Below are positions 62,397 to 64,000 of a stretch of 64,000 bases of DNA, piece by piece. The position numbers were made by a program, and so were the translations under genes. The stretch comes from Actinoplanes oblitus (GTDB lineage Bacteria; Actinomycetota; Actinomycetes; Mycobacteriales; Micromonosporaceae). Position 1 is the stretch's first letter. Each line of letters opens with the position of its first letter. The stretch spans positions 705,501-769,500 of the forward strand of contig NZ_CP126980.1 of assembly GCF_030252345.1 (NCBI RefSeq), written 5' to 3'. The notes beneath the pieces are model-generated. The model did not search any database. It saw only the letters and a list, made by a program, of their open reading frames with translations, and had not been told where the DNA came from.

Positions 62397-63788
62397 TTAG
62401 GGGGCTGGGGGCATTTTGTCGCCGTAGAGCCAGGTCTGGAAGAACGTGTCGAGGTTCTTCCCGGACAGGCGTTCGGCGGTGGCGATCATCGCGGCGGTGT
62501 CCGCGTTGCCGTCGCGGTGTTCGCTGGTCCAGGTCTTGAGCAGGCGGAAGAACGCGTCGTCGCCGATCGTCCTGCGCAGCGCGTGCACGGTCAGCGCCCC
62601 GCGCTCGTAGACCGCCGCGCCGAAGAGCCGCTCCGGTCCGGGGTCGCCGGCCGGCTGCCGCCAGTCGGTCGAGGCGTACGACTGCTCGAACCGCCGCTGC
62701 GCGCTCTGCCCGCCCGCGTGCTCGGTCCACAGCCACTCGGCGTACGTCGCGAACCCCTCGTTCAGCCAGATGTCCGCCCACCGGTGCAGCGCCACGCTGT
62801 CGCCGAACCACTGGTGGGCCAGCTCGTGCGCGACCACCCCGGGGTTCGTCTCGCCGCGGGCGAAGAAGCTGGGCCCGTACACCGGGCGGGACTGGGTCTC
62901 CAGGGCGTACCCGATCCGGCTGTCGGTGACCACCACCCCGCCGTTCGCGTCGAACGGGTAGGGGCCGAAGACGCTCGCCAGATAGTCGGTGATCTGCCCG
63001 GTCATCGCCAGCGACCGGGCCGCCGCGCCGGTCGCCGGCATCGACTCGGGCACCGCGATGATCATCGGCTTGCCGTCGTGGGTGCTGGTGCTGATCCGGT
63101 ACTTGCCGATCACCACGGTGGAGAGGTAACTGGCCATCGGCGCGCTCTCGGTCCACCGCCAGGTGGTCCAGCCGTCCTTGGTGGCCCGCGGCCCGGGCAC
63201 CCCGTTGCTGATCACTTGCAGCCCGTCCGGGACCGTCATCGCCAGGGTGAGGGTGGCCTTGTCGGACGGGTGGTCGTTCACCGGGTACCAGGTGCTGGCC
63301 GATTCCGGCTGGCCGAGCGCGATGCCGCCGCCGTCGCCGGTCCGGATCCAGCCACCGTTGCCGAGCGCCTTGTTCTCCACCTGGTCGGGGATGCCGGCGT
63401 AGTCGACCACGACGGTGAACCGCCGGCCGCTGGGGATCCCGGCAGCCGGCGTGATCACCAGCTCGTTGCCGTCGGCCCGGCTGGTCGCCGCCGCGCCGTC
63501 GACGGTGACGCCTGACGCGCTCAGGTGGGCCAGGTCGAAGTTCAGCCGGGACAGGTCCTGAGTGGCCGTCGCGGTGATCGTCGCCCGGCCGCCGAGCCGC
63601 CCGGCCTTCGGGTCGTAGCGCAGGTCGAGGTCGTACCCGGCGACGTCGTAGCCGCCGTTGCCGTACCGGGGGAAGTACGGGTCGCCGGCCCCGTCCGCAC
63701 CGGGCTCGAACCCCGGCGCGGCGTCCGGGGCGCAGCCCGCGGCGACCAGCAGGAGGGCGAGCAGCGGCAGCGAACCCCGTCGTGTCAT
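62397..63788 (-). CDS. Secreted M1-family metallopeptidase (lipoprotein)
   Basis: A 463-residue aminopeptidase-N-like protein. A lipoprotein signal ends LLVAAGC with Cys19. An N-terminal beta domain precedes the M1 catalytic domain with zinc motif HELAHQWFG near residue 320, the third ligand Glu in NEGFATYAEW and a downstream Tyr in AAVYERGALTVHALR. The C-terminal helical domain of full-length M1 enzymes is missing, usual for short actinobacterial versions. The exopeptidase GAMEN motif is not clearly present. ATG lies 6 nt after TAACCT. Confidence 0.88.
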   Translation of the reverse strand: MTRRGSLPLLALLLVAAGCAPDAAPGFEPGADGAGDPYFPRYGNGGYDVAGYDLDLRYDPKAGRLGGRATITATATQDLSRLNFDLAHLSASGVTVDGAAATSRADGNELVITPAAGIPSGRRFTVVVDYAGIPDQVENKALGNGGWIRTGDGGGIALGQPESASTWYPVNDHPSDKATLTLAMTVPDGLQVISNGVPGPRATKDGWTTWRWTESAPMASYLSTVVIGKYRISTSTHDGKPMIIAVPESMPATGAAARSLAMTGQITDYLASVFGPYPFDANGGVVVTDSRIGYALETQSRPVYGPSFFARGETNPGVVAHELAHQWFGDSVALHRWADIWLNEGFATYAEWLWTEHAGGQSAQRRFEQSYASTDWRQPAGDPGPERLFGAAVYERGALTVHALRRTIGDDAFFRLLKTWTSEHRDGNADTAAMIATAERLSGKNLDTFFQTWLYGDKMPPAP

Positions 63789-63815
63789 ACGCCGAGGTTA
63801 TGACGGCCGGGCCGG

Positions 63816-64000
63816 TCAGCCCTTGTTGACCAGTTTCGGGTGCGCCTTCAGGTACGCGGCGATCTTGCCCGTGGCGACCGCCTTGAGGAACCCGCGGGCC
63901 TCCGCGTTGAGCTGCTCGCCCAGGTAGCCACTGCCGCTGCCCACGCCGCTGCCGTCCAGCTGGACCATGGTGATGCCGGCCGGCCGCAGGTCGCGCAGGG
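63816..64000 (-). CDS. C-terminal end of a probable LytR-CpsA-Psr (LCP) family protein, partial
   Basis: The last 61 residues of a minus-strand gene whose start lies beyond the window. The sequence includes LRDLRPAGITMVQLDGSGVG and GEQLNAEARGFLKAVATGK and ends HPKLVNKG. The RDLRPxxITMxQL segment followed by a short C-terminal helix resembles the end of LCP cell-wall glycopolymer ligases, but the catalytic core is outside, so the assignment is tentative. Confidence 0.5.
   Translation of the reverse strand, partial: LRDLRPAGITMVQLDGSGVGSGSGYLGEQLNAEARGFLKAVATGKIAAYLKAHPKLVNKG

Overview
This 64 kb window is a GC-rich actinobacterial chromosome segment. GTG starts, GTGA/ATGA overlaps, TANNNT -10 boxes 7 nt before start codons and the gene content point to a Micromonosporaceae-like organism (Actinoplanes or a relative, inferred rather than tested). 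From rplM to the guaB pair the gene order follows the conserved actinobacterial block known in Mycobacterium tuberculosis as Rv3443c to Rv3410c: rplM-rpsI-glmM, glmS, nnr, alr, tsaE-tsaB-rimI-tsaD, groES-groEL1, a whiB gene, a DUF5319 gene, guaB and guaB3. Accessory genes sit between these anchors.

Layout. 0-2.3 kb: an RsmC-like methyltransferase and an ABC-F ATPase. 2.3-9 kb: a thiamine operon behind a TPP riboswitch (thiE-thiO-thiS-thiG-second thiE/tenI-thiD-thiC). The second ThiE-like gene carries an in-frame array of 14 units of 63 bp. 9-14.4 kb, minus strand: a c-di-GMP-I (GEMM) riboswitch, a small secreted protein and a SipW-type signal peptidase fused to a DUF5305-like protein, followed by a secreted guanyl-specific RNase with a structured leader and a membrane protein. 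14.9-19.1 kb: a complete conservon (cvnABCD). 19.1-21.6 kb: a heptamer microsatellite, copy A of a dispersed repeat, and a HemD-winged-helix regulator.

21.6-41.9 kb: ribosomal proteins, amino-sugar and cell-wall genes (glmM, glmS, alr), acpS, nnr, a WXG100-like/DUF1023 pair, the t6A genes with rimI and ung, and a heterodimeric ABC exporter with one degenerate nucleotide site. 42-46 kb: groEL1-groES under two CIRCE operators, a THUMP-like methyltransferase and a YbaK deacylase. 46-56.7 kb: a XylFGH-like sugar ABC transporter with a ROK repressor, two M16-peptidase paralogues flanking an unknown gene, and a membrane-anchored sulfite-oxidase-family enzyme. 56.9-64 kb: a WhiB protein, a BldM-like regulator, copy B of the dispersed repeat, DUF5319, guaB, guaB3, a very long inverted repeat, a secreted M1 peptidase and the 3' end of a probable LCP-family gene.

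The most notable items are: (1) the c-di-GMP riboswitch on a SipW/DUF5305 secretion module; (2) a candidate unclassified leader RNA that hides the Shine-Dalgarno sequence of the secreted RNase; (3) the repeat-extended ThiE/TenI whose frame ends exactly in an ATGA overlap with thiD; (4) a 142-bp dispersed repeat (94% identical, about 39 kb apart) that does not behave as coding; (5) tandem duplications at gene ends that repeatedly include a stop codon; (6) at least ten genes with a -10 box exactly 7 nt from the start, indicating leaderless transcripts. No tRNA, rRNA, CRISPR array, IS transposase or prophage was seen.
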